From Octadecabacter ascidiaceicola (GTDB lineage Bacteria; Pseudomonadota; Alphaproteobacteria; Rhodobacterales; Rhodobacteraceae), in assembly GCF_900185015.1 (NCBI RefSeq), contig NZ_FXYD01000003.1:372001-436000 (forward strand): a stretch of 64,000 nt of DNA, written 5' to 3'. Positions 17,694 to 28,436 of this stretch are shown piece after piece. Each line of letters starts with the position of its first letter. Position 1 is the stretch's first letter. A model generated the notes under the pieces. That model did no database searches and was not told the origin of the DNA. It worked only from the letters and a program-made list of their open reading frames with translations. The translations under genes and the position numbers were made by a program.

Positions 17694-18877
17694 TGTTTGA
17701 GAATCTTTCTGCACAACCCAAGGACAAAATCCTCGCGCTGATGGCAGCGTACCGCGAAGACGAGCGGGACAGCAAAGTCGACCTAGGTGTTGGCGTTTAC
17801 AAAGACGCGAGCGGCAACACGCCTGTGATGCGGGCCGTGAAAGCAGCCGAAAAACGTCTGGTTAAAGAGCAAAGCACAAAGGCCTACACTGGTCTGGCTG
17901 GCGACCCCGCGTTTAGCGATGCGATGATCGGACTGGTTCTGGACGGAGCAGTTGAGCGTGACCGTATTGCAGCGGTTGCAACACCTGGTGGCACAGGTGC
18001 CATTCGCCAAGCGCTTGAGCTGATCAAGCTTGCAGCACCCGGCGCGACTGTCTGGTTGTCTGACCCAACGTGGCCAAACCACCCGTCCATCATCAAATAT
18101 CTTGGTATGAAGTCGAAGACCTATCGTTACTTCGACACCGAAACACGCAATGTGGATTATGTCGGCATGTTGACAGACCTTGGTGCTGTGTTGCCGGGTG
18201 ATGTGGTGCTGTTACACGGCTGTTGTCACAACCCAACAGGCGCGAACCTGACCAAGCCGCAGTGGAAGGGCGTGATCGATCTGCTGAAAGAAAAGTCCGC
18301 CGTGCCATTCGTCGACATTGCCTATCAGGGCTTTGGTGATGGCTTGGCCGAAGACGGCGCGGCGACGCGTTTGGTTGCATCCAGCTTTGACAACGTGCTG
18401 ATCGCGGCGAGCTGTTCAAAGAACTTCGGTGTGTACCGCGAGCGTACTGGCATCTTGATGTCTGTCACCAAAGACACGGCGCAGCGTGACTTGGCGCAGC
18501 AGAACATGTCCTTTCTGAACCGCCAGAACTTTAGCTTCCCACCGGATCACGGTGCGCGCGTTGTTACGACGATCCTGAACGACCCAGAACTGCGCGCTGA
18601 TTGGGAGGCTGAGCTGGAAGAGGTTCGCCTTGGCATGCTGGAATTGCGCAAGCAGCTTGCCGCTGAATTGCGTCGCCTGTCCAATTCTGACCGCTTTGAT
18701 TTCCTGGCGGAGCATCGCGGTATGTTCTCGCAATTGGGAACCACACCCGAGCTGGTGGAAAAGCTGCGTGCGGATCACGGGATTTACATGGTTGGCGACA
18801 GCCGCATGAACATCGCAGGTCTGAACGAAAAGACTATACCAGTACTGGCGAAGGCGATTATCGACGCTGGAATCTAA
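17693..18877 (+). CDS. Aromatic amino acid / aspartate aminotransferase (class I)
   Basis: The 394-residue PLP enzyme matches the TyrB/AspC group. The N-terminal VDLGVGVYKDASGNTPVM, the GCCHNPTGANL loop (with the PLP-binding Asn), and SCSKNFGVYRERTG containing the Schiff-base Lys are characteristic. The C-terminal RMNIAGL holds the carboxylate-binding Arg. It is coupled to sseA by a 1-nt overlap and ends 99 nt before a bidirectional terminator. Whether it prefers tyrosine/phenylalanine or aspartate is not certain from sequence. Confidence 0.9.
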   Translation: MFENLSAQPKDKILALMAAYREDERDSKVDLGVGVYKDASGNTPVMRAVKAAEKRLVKEQSTKAYTGLAGDPAFSDAMIGLVLDGAVERDRIAAVATPGGTGAIRQALELIKLAAPGATVWLSDPTWPNHPSIIKYLGMKSKTYRYFDTETRNVDYVGMLTDLGAVLPGDVVLLHGCCHNPTGANLTKPQWKGVIDLLKEKSAVPFVDIAYQGFGDGLAEDGAATRLVASSFDNVLIAASCSKNFGVYRERTGILMSVTKDTAQRDLAQQNMSFLNRQNFSFPPDHGARVVTTILNDPELRADWEAELEEVRLGMLELRKQLAAELRRLSNSDRFDFLAEHRGMFSQLGTTPELVEKLRADHGIYMVGDSRMNIAGLNEKTIPVLAKAIIDAGI

Positions 18878-18976
18878 GGAATCATTTCTTGAGTATGACG
18901 TGGCACGGCTAGGTAACTGGTCGCGCAATTTTCACGCCCAATGGATGCGTGCATCAGTTACAACAGAAATAAAAAG

Positions 18977-19004
18977 GGCTCCGCTAAACAAGCGGAGCCT
19001 TTCT
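18977..19004. terminator. Bidirectional terminator between aminotransferase and amtB
   Basis: GGCTCCGCT (18977-18985) and AGCGGAGCC (18991-18999) form a perfect 9-bp stem with AAACA loop. A run of A precedes it and TTTCTT follows, so it can work for both convergent genes. Confidence 0.87.
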
Positions 19005-19028
19005 TCGTTTCAGCTAACCGAGGAGGTA

Positions 19029-20378
<1,350 letters not shown>

Positions 20379-20400
20379 CTATTTGTTCTCCACAGGTCGC

Positions 20401-20739
20401 TTAGATTGCGTCGTCATTTGTTTCGCCGGTGCGAATGCGCAGCGTGCTTTGCACGTCCAACACAAAAATCTTGCCGTCACCGATTTTGTCGGTCTTGGCA
20501 GTGGCCGCGATCGTCTGAACGACCTCTTCGGCCATTGCCGCCGTCACGACGATTTCAAGTTTTACTTTGGGTACGAAGTTCACCGCGTACTCAGCGCCGC
20601 GGTAGATTTCAGTGTGGCCGGATTGCGCTCCGAAGCCTTTGATTTCTGTTACCATCATGCCCCGAACGCCGATGGCGGTTAGCGCTTCGCGCACTTCCTC
20701 CAGCTTGAACGGTTTGATTGTTGCGATAATGAGTTTCAC
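20401..20739 (-). CDS. glnK: Nitrogen regulatory PII protein GlnK
   Basis: The 112-residue PII protein senses ATP/ADP and 2-oxoglutarate and is uridylylated on the T-loop. The T-loop is intact with Tyr51 in RGAEYAV, and KGFGAQSGHTEIY and the C-terminal KIGDGKIFVLDV motif are present. The start is GTG at 20739 with GGAAGGGA upstream. It is transcribed with amtB, so its main partner is the ammonium channel. The 281-nt gap to the divergent penicillin-binding protein gene should contain both promoters, but I could not assign boxes. Confidence 0.94.
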   Translation of the reverse strand: MKLIIATIKPFKLEEVREALTAIGVRGMMVTEIKGFGAQSGHTEIYRGAEYAVNFVPKVKLEIVVTAAMAEEVVQTIAATAKTDKIGDGKIFVLDVQSTLRIRTGETNDDAI

Positions 20740-21020
20740 GCGTGTCCCTTCCGGTTTGTTCGTTCACAAGCCGATCGGCCTGCTTTCAACAAAAAGGTCG
20801 CGTTGGACGTTGGTCCTCAAGTTTTCGGCGGTCAGTTTTCTTCGCAGCTGCAGCATTTCGCACAAAAAATGCACAATTTCATCGTTACGCTTAATTTTCA
20901 TGCAGGCAGAAAAGTGCTCAAGAAGGGGACATCGTCCTCTACTTTTGGAATCGGGGGCGGTAATATGCGCACAACAGACGCCATAAGGCGCGCAGAATTT
21001 GAGTGGGTAAGTGGGCAGAT

Positions 21021-23174
21021 ATGACCGGTAGACGAGGATCAAAGCCGCCGTTGGTGGCCGAAAAGCGCAGCAGGCCTGCCCAGAACAAACGCAAACCAGC
21101 GACAAAAGCCCGTCGCCGTAAGGCAGCACCGAAACGCCGTGGATTGCTGGCTACGCTTCTATGGCCGTTTAAGTGGTTGCTGATCCTATTCTGGCGCATT
21201 GCGTGGCGTGGTACATTGGTCGTCAGCATTCTGGTCGGTATCGGCGTGTTCTATTACGCAGCCACTCTGCCCCCTATGAGTGAGATGGTGGATGCGCGTA
21301 CACGCGGGTCTGTCACACTGCTGGACGCACGTGGCGAGACATTTGCATGGCGTGGCGACCAATTCGGCGGGATGATCAGAGCGAGCAGCATCAACGAAAA
21401 CCTGCACAACGCTGTCGTCGCGACCGAGGACAAACGGTTCTATTGGCATTTCGGCGTGGATTTCTATGCGACGGGTGCCGCGATGGTGCGCAATTTCCGC
21501 AACGGGGGTAACCCGCTGTCTGGCGCGGGTGGTTCATCTATTACCCAGCAAACCGCAAAGCTGCTGTGTTTTGGTCGACCGTTCGATCCGAACACATGGG
21601 AAGACGAAACCGCGTATGAGGCTGACTGCCGACGCACGACGCTGTGGCGCAAAGTTCAAGAAGCGGTTTATGCCTTTGCGCTTGAGGCGCGCTACACCAA
21701 GGAAGAAATTCTGACGATCTATATCAACCGCGCGTATTTGGGTGCGGGTAGCCGTGGGTTTGAGGCGGCGTCTCAACGGTATTTTGGGATTTCAGCAGCG
21801 GAAGTTAATCCGGCACAGTCCGCGATGCTTGCGGGGCTTCTTAAGGCACCGACAACCTACGCGCCGACGCGTAACCTTCAGGTGTCACAGGACCGCGGGG
21901 CTACGATCATCCGCTTGATGGAAGAGCAAGGGTATCTGACGTCCGCGCAAGCGGCTGACGCACAGGCCAATCCGGCGACCTTATCTGAAGCGGCCCGTGC
22001 ACGGGCTGGCGGGTATTTCGCCGATTGGGTGATGGACAGCGGGCCAAGCTTTTTCACCGATGGCACGACCGAGGATGTGATCATCCGCACAACGCTTGAT
22101 CCGCGCATTCAAACAGCGGCAGAAGAAGCGTTGGTTTGGGTGTTCGAAAACAAAGTGCGCGCAGGATCCGAGGCGCAGGCGGCGATTGTTGTGATGTCAG
22201 CGGATGGTGCCGTGCGTGCAATGGTCGGCGGGCGCGATTTGACCGTGTCTGGTGCGTTTAACCGCGCGACGCAGGCGTTGCGCCAAACCGGATCGGCATT
22301 CAAACCTTTCATCTATGCCGCCGCGCTGGATATCGGCATGTCGCCCTTTGATATTTTGCTGGACGAAAGAACCTGTTGGGACGTCCCAGGCCCTGACGAC
22401 TACTGCCCTGCGAACTACACAAACCGGTTCGAGGGTGAGGTCACTATGGTTGAGGCCCTCCAGCAATCGCTGAACATCCCTGCTGTCGCCCTGTCTGAAC
22501 TTGTTGGCAGAGCCGCTGTTCGCGCTGTCGCGGAAGGTTTCGGCATTGACCGTGACCTCGCGGATGGTCCCGCTCTCGCGCTTGGGGTTTCCGAAAGCAC
22601 GCTGCTTGAGATGACTGGTGCATATGCCGGTATTCTAAACGGTGGTTCTGCGGTGAAACCTTATGGGCTGACTGAACTACGGTTGGCTGGGGATGATACG
22701 CCACTTCTTGAGGCGACAGGTGGTATCCGTGAGCGCGTGATCCAAGAGAGTGCGGCGCGGCAGCTGACGTGGATGATGTATCAGGTCGTTGAAGGTGGTT
22801 CTGGCCGACGCGCGGCTGTTGAGGGCTGGGAAATTGCTGGCAAGACGGGCACCACTCAAGCAGCGCGGGATGCGTGGTTTATCGGGTTCAGCGGCGACTA
22901 TGTGGCTGGTGTTTGGATGGGGTACGACGACAACACGCCGTTGACTGGCGTGACTGGATCGGGCCTTCCGGCGGATATCTGGCATGAAACGATGACGCGG
23001 ATTTTGTCAGGTCTGACCCCGACACCGCTCCCAATGGAAGTACCGACCCAGGTAGCCGTTCCGCAACTGCAACCACAAACAGGTCAAGCGGGTGACGGGT
23101 TGGGTTACACACCTGAAGAAGCAGATACGATCATCAACGATCTGCTACGCGAATTGCAAAACAGCGGTGGTTGA
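21021..23174 (+). CDS. PBP1A-type bifunctional penicillin-binding protein
   Basis: The 717-residue protein has a basic N-terminus (residues 1-40, rich in Lys and Arg), one membrane anchor at about 45-75, a GT51 transglycosylase domain with catalytic Glu in ATEDKRFYWHFGVD and QQTAKLL, and a transpeptidase domain with SAFK (catalytic Ser), SLN, and KTGTT. It polymerises and crosslinks peptidoglycan. A C-terminal tail after residue 660 lacks a defined domain. The ATG at 21021 is preferred; GTG at 21003 is the alternative. It ends directly against the convergent gene at 23175. Confidence 0.88.
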   Translation: MTGRRGSKPPLVAEKRSRPAQNKRKPATKARRRKAAPKRRGLLATLLWPFKWLLILFWRIAWRGTLVVSILVGIGVFYYAATLPPMSEMVDARTRGSVTLLDARGETFAWRGDQFGGMIRASSINENLHNAVVATEDKRFYWHFGVDFYATGAAMVRNFRNGGNPLSGAGGSSITQQTAKLLCFGRPFDPNTWEDETAYEADCRRTTLWRKVQEAVYAFALEARYTKEEILTIYINRAYLGAGSRGFEAASQRYFGISAAEVNPAQSAMLAGLLKAPTTYAPTRNLQVSQDRGATIIRLMEEQGYLTSAQAADAQANPATLSEAARARAGGYFADWVMDSGPSFFTDGTTEDVIIRTTLDPRIQTAAEEALVWVFENKVRAGSEAQAAIVVMSADGAVRAMVGGRDLTVSGAFNRATQALRQTGSAFKPFIYAAALDIGMSPFDILLDERTCWDVPGPDDYCPANYTNRFEGEVTMVEALQQSLNIPAVALSELVGRAAVRAVAEGFGIDRDLADGPALALGVSESTLLEMTGAYAGILNGGSAVKPYGLTELRLAGDDTPLLEATGGIRERVIQESAARQLTWMMYQVVEGGSGRRAAVEGWEIAGKTGTTQAARDAWFIGFSGDYVAGVWMGYDDNTPLTGVTGSGLPADIWHETMTRILSGLTPTPLPMEVPTQVAVPQLQPQTGQAGDGLGYTPEEADTIINDLLRELQNSGG

Positions 23175-23540
23175 TTACTCGGTGGGTTCGTTGCAGCGGG
23201 AATAGCGGAAGGCGTAGCCGTCCCAAATCATGATGATGCCGCCTTCGACTTCGGCGTCATTCATGACCATCGCGCGTTCAGTCCAGATTTGATCGCTGCC
23301 GGAACAACGCATGGTATAGAGAGTCGCGTCCATGCTGACGACGGTCACAGGGCGCGTCATACGGCATTCCATTTCAACGCCGTAAAAGATGCCATCATCG
23401 ATTTTAAGCGAACCACCATCCACCCCAACAAGCTGGCATTCGGAGTTCGCGTTCTGGCGGTACGTTCCGTCGTACGGCGTCGCGACAGCCAGTGCCGGAA
23501 CGAACGTGAGCGCAAGCGCGGAGGCGAAACGGCGACCCAT
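23175..23540 (-). CDS. Exported protein of unknown function, last gene of the mla operon
   Basis: This 121-residue protein has a signal peptide (MGRRFASALALTFVPALAVA) and a small Cys-containing domain (four Cys in the mature part, suggesting two disulphides). No family is recognised. It overlaps the mlaC stop by 1 nt, so it is translated with mlaA and mlaC, and its job may relate to outer-membrane lipid handling, which is inference. The stop abuts the penicillin-binding protein stop. Confidence 0.55.
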   Translation of the reverse strand: MGRRFASALALTFVPALAVATPYDGTYRQNANSECQLVGVDGGSLKIDDGIFYGVEMECRMTRPVTVVSMDATLYTMRCSGSDQIWTERAMVMNDAEVEGGIIMIWDGYAFRYSRCNEPTE

Positions 23541-24136
23541 TAGCGTAGGTCGCGAATGAGCTCGTCGAGGTTACCACCGCGTGCATCCAACATCGCACCA
23601 ATTTCGGCGCGTTCAGACAACAGCATGTTGATGCCCTCAATGATCAGGTTGAAGAACACCGGACGACCCGGGCGGTCGGATACGTGGAAATCCACCTGAA
23701 ACGGTGACTGGTTGCGCAGTACGGCAAGGGTGCGCACTTCGATATAGCTGTTCACGGAACGGGAGCCTTGCACCTGAATCTGTCCACCTGCGAATTCATT
23801 AAACCGGCGGCCGTATTTGTCTGCAAGGTAGTAGCTAAACGCATCCGCAAACGCGCTTTTCTGAGCGTTTGTCGCGGAACGGCCATCGTTGCCCAGCGCA
23901 TAGGCTGCGACATAGGACGTGTCAGAATAACGGTCAAAGATGCCTTTGAAGCTGCGGATCATCGAATTCAGCGATGCACCTGACTGAATGACACCGTTGA
24001 TGTCAGCCACGGCGGAATTCACGAGACCTTCGGCCTGACCGCCAGTCAAAGCGAAGCTTGGCAACGGCAGCGTTGCCAATGCGCCTGCGCCACCAAGGGC
24101 CAAAACATTGCGACGGGAAAAAGTTTGGTTCGTCAT
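23540..24136 (-). CDS. mlaC: MlaC-like phospholipid-binding periplasmic protein
   Basis: The 198-residue protein carries a twin-arginine signal (SRRNVLAL) followed by a hydrophobic stretch and cleavage near FALT. The mature part matches Ttg2/MlaC: paired helices with FKGIFDRYSDTSYVAAYALG and ADAFSYYLADKYGRRF, then the beta-sheet segment VDFHVSDRPGRPVFFNLIIEGINML. MlaC carries phospholipid between the MlaA outer-membrane complex and the inner-membrane MlaFEDB. The TatA route and the absence of mlaFEDB next door are typical of this lineage. It overlaps mlaA by 1 nt. Confidence 0.85.
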   Translation of the reverse strand: MTNQTFSRRNVLALGGAGALATLPLPSFALTGGQAEGLVNSAVADINGVIQSGASLNSMIRSFKGIFDRYSDTSYVAAYALGNDGRSATNAQKSAFADAFSYYLADKYGRRFNEFAGGQIQVQGSRSVNSYIEVRTLAVLRNQSPFQVDFHVSDRPGRPVFFNLIIEGINMLLSERAEIGAMLDARGGNLDELIRDLR

Positions 24137-24918
24137 TACTCAAATCCTTCAAGGCTTAGTTCATCTGAGAAGGGGTCAATTTCGTCGCCGGCGGGTGGTT
24201 CTTCACCCAATTCAAACCGACGGTTTTGCAAGTAAGCAAGCCGCGCCTGTGCATAGCTGTCCGCGCTATCATAAAGGACGCCATCGAAGGTATCCATGAA
24301 TTCGCCACGTGTAATAGCCAGCCCAGCCACACGAGCGCCTGCTCCATAGTCAATTTGTGGTGAGGTCCCGACCTGATCAAGGGGGTCGAACACCATATCG
24401 ACGATAATTCCGACCATATCGCGCTGTGTAGACGGGCCAAATACCGGCAGTTCTACATAAGCGCCTTCGGGAACACCCCAAACGGCGAGGGTCTCACCAA
24501 AGTCGGTTGATTGTTCTTCTAGTCCAATGGCACCTGCGGGATCGAACAGACCGCCAATACCCACGGTCGTGTTGAGTAAGAAACGGAAGGTGTTTGTGGC
24601 GGACCCGCCGATATCACCTTGCAGCAACCCATTCGCGACCATCCCCGGCAGGCCGACATTATCTGCGAAATTCTCAACTGGAATGGTGATTTCTTCGGGC
24701 AAAACGGCTGCAGCACGCCCAGCTGGACGTAAAAACGCGCGATCAATGCCTTTGTTGAACGCGTGTATGCTGCGGTTCGTTTCCTCAAACGGGTCGTTGA
24801 ACTCGGCCCCCGGTTGTTGGACGGCACATGCAGACAGCGTGATAACTGCGGACAACGCGCACCCGGTGCGCAATTTTTTCAGAACAGAATGTGACAATAG
24901 GGAACCTACGGCAGCCAA
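24136..24918 (-). CDS. mlaA: MlaA (VacJ) outer-membrane lipoprotein
   Basis: The 260-residue lipoprotein has a type II signal peptide with lipobox LSAC (lipidated Cys31). The conserved NDPFEETNRSIHAFNKGIDRAFLRP opening, the LPxxIT-type EEITIPVENFADNVGLPG and YVELPVFGPSTQRD blocks are characteristic of MlaA, which removes misplaced phospholipids from the outer leaflet. The C-terminal tail is acidic. It is the first gene of the operon with mlaC and the unknown exported protein. Confidence 0.9.
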   Translation of the reverse strand: MAAVGSLLSHSVLKKLRTGCALSAVITLSACAVQQPGAEFNDPFEETNRSIHAFNKGIDRAFLRPAGRAAAVLPEEITIPVENFADNVGLPGMVANGLLQGDIGGSATNTFRFLLNTTVGIGGLFDPAGAIGLEEQSTDFGETLAVWGVPEGAYVELPVFGPSTQRDMVGIIVDMVFDPLDQVGTSPQIDYGAGARVAGLAITRGEFMDTFDGVLYDSADSYAQARLAYLQNRRFELGEEPPAGDEIDPFSDELSLEGFE

Positions 24919-25135
24919 ATGGAATTGAAAGGAGATAATACCTTAATGGAAAAATAATAGTAGTCGCGAACATCATATTCGATGATGACGCAAATACACC
25001 ACTAATCGGACGCTGAATAGGCAACAGATCGCTGATGTACCCATGGAACCGGGCGCACTGAAGGCAAGGCCCAGCGATATTGCACGCGCCAAGCGAGACC
25101 GCTAGCGTCACGCGAAACCAAATTGGAGAACCACC

Positions 25136-25594
25136 ATGTCAATCGAAGCCCGCCTTACCGAACTCGGTGTCACCCTGCCGGATGCCCCTGCTCCAGCCGC
25201 CAATTATGTACCTTGGGTTAAGACCGGAAACATGCTGTTCGTGTCTGGCCAGATTTCCGCGAATGCTGATGGTTTCATCACCGGAAAACTTGGGGAAACC
25301 ATGACAGTAGATGAAGGCGCGGAAGCCGCTAAGTATTGTGCCATTAGCCTTCTGGCACAGCTTAAGGCCGGATGTGATGGCGACATTGAACGACTTGTTC
25401 GCGTTGTGAAACTGGTCGGCTTCGTGAACTCGACGCCAGACTTCGGCGATCAGCCGAAGGTCATTAATGGCTGCTCGGACTTCATGGTGGAAGCGCTCGG
25501 TGACAAGGGGCGCCATTCACGAAGCGCCGTTTCGGCGGCATCGCTTCCGTTTGGAGTTGCGGTTGAGATCGATGCAATTTTCGAAATCGAATGA
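25136..25594 (+). CDS. RidA-family protein
   Basis: This 152-residue YjgF/YER057c/UK114 protein has the family landmarks: the N-terminal LPxxP-type region, NMLFVSGQIS, and HSRSAVSAASLPFGVAVEIDA with the imine-binding Arg. The longer length and the DLERL-type core match the Rid subgroup distinct from classic RidA. It probably deaminates reactive enamines/imines. TTGGAGAA precedes the ATG. A 4-nt ATGA overlap couples it to the phosphodiesterase. The 217 nt upstream, to mlaA, contain no other gene. Confidence 0.85.
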   Translation: MSIEARLTELGVTLPDAPAPAANYVPWVKTGNMLFVSGQISANADGFITGKLGETMTVDEGAEAAKYCAISLLAQLKAGCDGDIERLVRVVKLVGFVNSTPDFGDQPKVINGCSDFMVEALGDKGRHSRSAVSAASLPFGVAVEIDAIFEIE

Positions 25595-26337
25595 CCCTCC
25601 CTGCTTCATTTTTTGCACAGCCCTTTGCCCACCGGGCATTGCACGACGCGACTATGGCTGAGAACTCGATAGGTGCCATTCGCATAGCTGTGGCAGCTGG
25701 GTATGGCATCGAAATCGACATTCAGCCGTCAAAGGACGGCGTTCCGATGGTGTTTCACGACTATGACCTCGGGCGACTTACGCGCCAAGCAGGGCCGGTG
25801 GCAATGAGAACCGCGGCTGAGCTTGGGAAGATTTCCTTGTCTGGCGGCGGCGGTTGCATCCCGACGTTGTTGCAGGTTTTGAAAGCGGTTTCCGGGCGCG
25901 TTCCTTTACTGATTGAAATCAAGGATCAAGACGGGGCGCTTGGGCCTAATGTTGGCGACCTTGAGAACGCCGTTTGCGAAGACTTGAAGGGGTACGGAGG
26001 CGACGTAGCGCTGATGTCGTTCAACCCCCATTCGGTCGCGGCCTGCCGAAAGTTCGCGCCAGACTTGCCTCGAGGGATTACGACATGCCCCTATCCCGCA
26101 GAAGACTGGCCGACTGTGCCTGCCAAAGTGCGTGACGCATTGAACGAAATTCCTGATTTCGATCGCGTCGGCGCTTGTTTCATTAGCCATCAACAAGATG
26201 ATCTAAACTCACCTCACGTCGCCGTGCTGAAGGAGCGAGGTGTCCCGATATTCTGCTGGACGGTTCGGAGTGCTGAAGTCGAAGCGCGGGCCCGCGAGAT
26301 TGCCGATAACATCACTTTTGAAGGTTACCGTGCTTGA
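25591..26337 (+). CDS. Glycerophosphodiester phosphodiesterase-family protein
   Basis: The 248-residue protein has the GDPD fold: HRALHDATMAENS near the start (catalytic His), the EIDIQPSKDGVPMVFHD motif with the metal-binding Glu and Asp, and TWT-type CWTVRSAEVEARA at the end. It hydrolyses glycerophosphodiesters to glycerol 3-phosphate. It lacks a signal peptide and so acts in the cytoplasm, as in UgpQ. It is coupled to the RidA gene. Confidence 0.85.
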   Translation: MTLPASFFAQPFAHRALHDATMAENSIGAIRIAVAAGYGIEIDIQPSKDGVPMVFHDYDLGRLTRQAGPVAMRTAAELGKISLSGGGGCIPTLLQVLKAVSGRVPLLIEIKDQDGALGPNVGDLENAVCEDLKGYGGDVALMSFNPHSVAACRKFAPDLPRGITTCPYPAEDWPTVPAKVRDALNEIPDFDRVGACFISHQQDDLNSPHVAVLKERGVPIFCWTVRSAEVEARAREIADNITFEGYRA

Positions 26338-26367
26338 CCACGCGCCCAGAGATGCCACTTCTTAGGT

Positions 26368-27552
26368 ATGGACGGCGGTACAATTGAAATCACAACGCAT
26401 ACGTCTCTCGCGACGGTCGATCCCGCCGCGTGGGATGCTTGTGCATGCCCCGAAACCCAGAACGGACGTGCGATTGATCCGTTCACGACGTATCGTTTTC
26501 TGAAAGCGCTGGAAGACAGTGGCAGCGTTGGTGGCGGAACTGGGTGGAGCCCACATTACCTGACGGCTGAGCAGAACGGCGAGATGATCGCCTGTGCACC
26601 GCTTTACGGCAAAAGCCATTCGCAGGGCGAATACATGTTCGACCACAACTTCGCCCAAGCGTTTGAGCGGTCTGGTGGGCGGTATTATCCCAAACTGCAA
26701 ATCGCGGTGCCGTTTACGCCAGCGACGGGGCGGCGGTTTCTGACACGTACAGGTCATGAGGTGCAGGGCATGGCCGCGCTGGTTCAAGGTGCGGTTCAGA
26801 TCGCGTCTGATAATGAGCTTTCGTCGCTCCACGCAACGTTCTGCACCGAGGCCGAAGCCTTAGCGGGGACCGAGATGGGCCTATTGCAGCGCACATCGCA
26901 GCAATACCATTGGATGAATGACGGCTACGCGGGTTGGGACGGTTTTCTTGAGGCCTTGTCGTCACGAAAGCGCAAGACGCTGCGCAAGGAACGCAAGACG
27001 GCGCAGGCGTTCGGCGGCGAAATCGCCCAGTTGACGGGGGACCAGATTCAGCCCCACCACTGGGATGCGATGTGGGCGTTTTACCAAGACACAGGTTCGC
27101 GCAAATGGGGACAGCCGTATCTAACACGAGAGTTTTTCCAGATCGCACATGAGCAAATGCGTGATGACATTTTGCTAGTATTCGCAATGCAGGACGGTGT
27201 GCCGATCGCTGGCGCGTTCAATATGATTGGCCGCGAAACACTTTACGGGCGATATTGGGGCTGCACAGAGCATCACCCCTGCCTGCACTTTGAAGTGTGT
27301 TATTATCAGGCCATCGACTACGCGATTGCGCATGGTTTGAAGCGGGTTGAGGCGGGTGCACAAGGCGAGCACAAGCTCGCGCGCGGTTATTTACCCGTCC
27401 CGACCCATTCATTGCACTGGTTTAAAGATGCGGGTTTTCGCGGGGCCGTTGCTGAGTATCTGGAACGAGAACGCGCAGCGGTGGATGAGGAAATTGAAAT
27501 CCTGACCTCCTACGGGCCGTTCAAATCCGTGAAAGTCGAGGAGCAAGAATGA
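26368..27552 (+). CDS. FemAB-like GNAT family N-acetyltransferase
   Basis: This 394-residue protein belongs to the DUF482/peptidogalycan-type GNAT family, two-lobed like FemAB. Landmarks are [39 protein letters not shown], and [16 protein letters not shown]. It shares no catalytic motif beyond the fold and its substrate is unknown. It starts 30 nt after the phosphodiesterase and overlaps phhB by 4 nt. Confidence 0.78.
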   Translation: MDGGTIEITTHTSLATVDPAAWDACACPETQNGRAIDPFTTYRFLKALEDSGSVGGGTGWSPHYLTAEQNGEMIACAPLYGKSHSQGEYMFDHNFAQAFERSGGRYYPKLQIAVPFTPATGRRFLTRTGHEVQGMAALVQGAVQIASDNELSSLHATFCTEAEALAGTEMGLLQRTSQQYHWMNDGYAGWDGFLEALSSRKRKTLRKERKTAQAFGGEIAQLTGDQIQPHHWDAMWAFYQDTGSRKWGQPYLTREFFQIAHEQMRDDILLVFAMQDGVPIAGAFNMIGRETLYGRYWGCTEHHPCLHFEVCYYQAIDYAIAHGLKRVEAGAQGEHKLARGYLPVPTHSLHWFKDAGFRGAVAEYLERERAAVDEEIEILTSYGPFKSVKVEEQE

Positions 27553-27827
27553 GCGCCGAATTAGATAAAGTTGGACGCGATGCATTGGCAGCCGCGGGAT
27601 GGGACGTTGGTGAAATGACCGCGCGAAAGGTTTTCAAGTTCAAGAATTTCGTTGAGGCCTTCGGATGGATGACGTCGGTTGCCATTGTCGCTGAAAAACT
27701 GAATCACCATCCTGAATGGTCGAATGTCTACAAAACCGTCGATGTTACGCTGACCACCCACGATACGGGCGGGCTGACAGATCTGGACCTAAAGCTGGCC
27801 AAGCGCATGGATGCTTTGGCCAAGTAG
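27549..27827 (+). CDS. phhB: Pterin-4a-carbinolamine dehydratase
   Basis: The 92-residue protein matches PCD/Phh[32 protein letters not shown] contains the paired His of the active site, and [10 protein letters not shown] the third His/Asp region. It dehydrates 4a-hydroxytetrahydrobiopterin. No phenylalanine hydroxylase gene is nearby. A hairpin follows, between this gene and the convergent peroxiredoxin. Confidence 0.92.
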   Translation: MSAELDKVGRDALAAAGWDVGEMTARKVFKFKNFVEAFGWMTSVAIVAEKLNHHPEWSNVYKTVDVTLTTHDTGGLTDLDLKLAKRMDALAK

Positions 27828-27858
27828 TCCGCCACGAACCGGATTGGTCCGTGGCGGA
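27828..27858. terminator. Hairpin between phhB and peroxiredoxin
   Basis: TCCGCCACG (27828-27836) pairs with CGTGGCGGA (27850-27858). Neither side has a good U-tract, so this is a weaker terminator call for two convergent genes. Confidence 0.5.
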
Positions 27859-27863
27859 GGCAC

Positions 27864-28355
27864 TTATTCCATCGCGTTGAGCAAGGCTTCGCCCGCTGAA
27901 ATCTCGCACTCGCCTGGGCTTTTCTCTTCGTGGAGAATTTTCACTTCGCCGTCCATCACCAGCATTGCGTAGCGTTTTGAACGGTTGATCAGGCCAGCAG
28001 GTGGTGCGGTGAAATCCATGCCAATGGCTTTCGTGAACTCAGCGCTCGGGTCGCCGATCATTGCGATCTCAGCCTCGGTCGCACCAGTCACCTCGCCCCA
28101 ATTGCCCATAACGAACGGGTCGTTGACGGACAGGCAGATGATCTCATCGACACCGCTTTCAAGGAATTCACTCTTGGTGCGAATGAAGCTTGGCACGTGG
28201 GCCGAATGGCATGTTGGCGTGAATGCGCCTGGAACCGCAAAGATAGCGACCGTGCGCCCTTCGGTCAGTGTTGAGACGGAAATTTGCTCTGGCCCCTCTT
28301 CGCCCATCTTCACAAGCATCACGTCCGGAAGTTTGTCGCCAACTGAAATCGTCAT
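27864..28355 (-). CDS. Prx5-type peroxiredoxin
   Basis: The 163-residue protein reduces peroxides. PGAFTPTCHSAHVP holds the peroxidatic Cys49; Cys74 in EIICLSVND is the second Cys found in many Prx5-like enzymes. The C-terminal VDLE-type KSPGECEISAGEALL tail is typical. The ATG at 28355 follows GAAAGGGG; the longer frame to 28469 runs into the divergent promoter. It is divergent from the ferredoxin reductase gene. Confidence 0.92.
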   Translation of the reverse strand: MTISVGDKLPDVMLVKMGEEGPEQISVSTLTEGRTVAIFAVPGAFTPTCHSAHVPSFIRTKSEFLESGVDEIICLSVNDPFVMGNWGEVTGATEAEIAMIGDPSAEFTKAIGMDFTAPPAGLINRSKRYAMLVMDGEVKILHEEKSPGECEISAGEALLNAME

Positions 28356-28436
28356 AAAGTGCCCCTTTCGGCAATTGCGTTCATCATGAACGCCAATATA
28401 GGGTCCATTTGGCAGCAACCAAACAGGAAACATCCC

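Noticed and set aside
20740-21020. Sigma-54 or NtrC site upstream of glnK
   Set aside because: I looked for TGGC-N7/8-TTGC or TGCAC-N-GTGCA patterns on the minus strand and did not find a convincing match.
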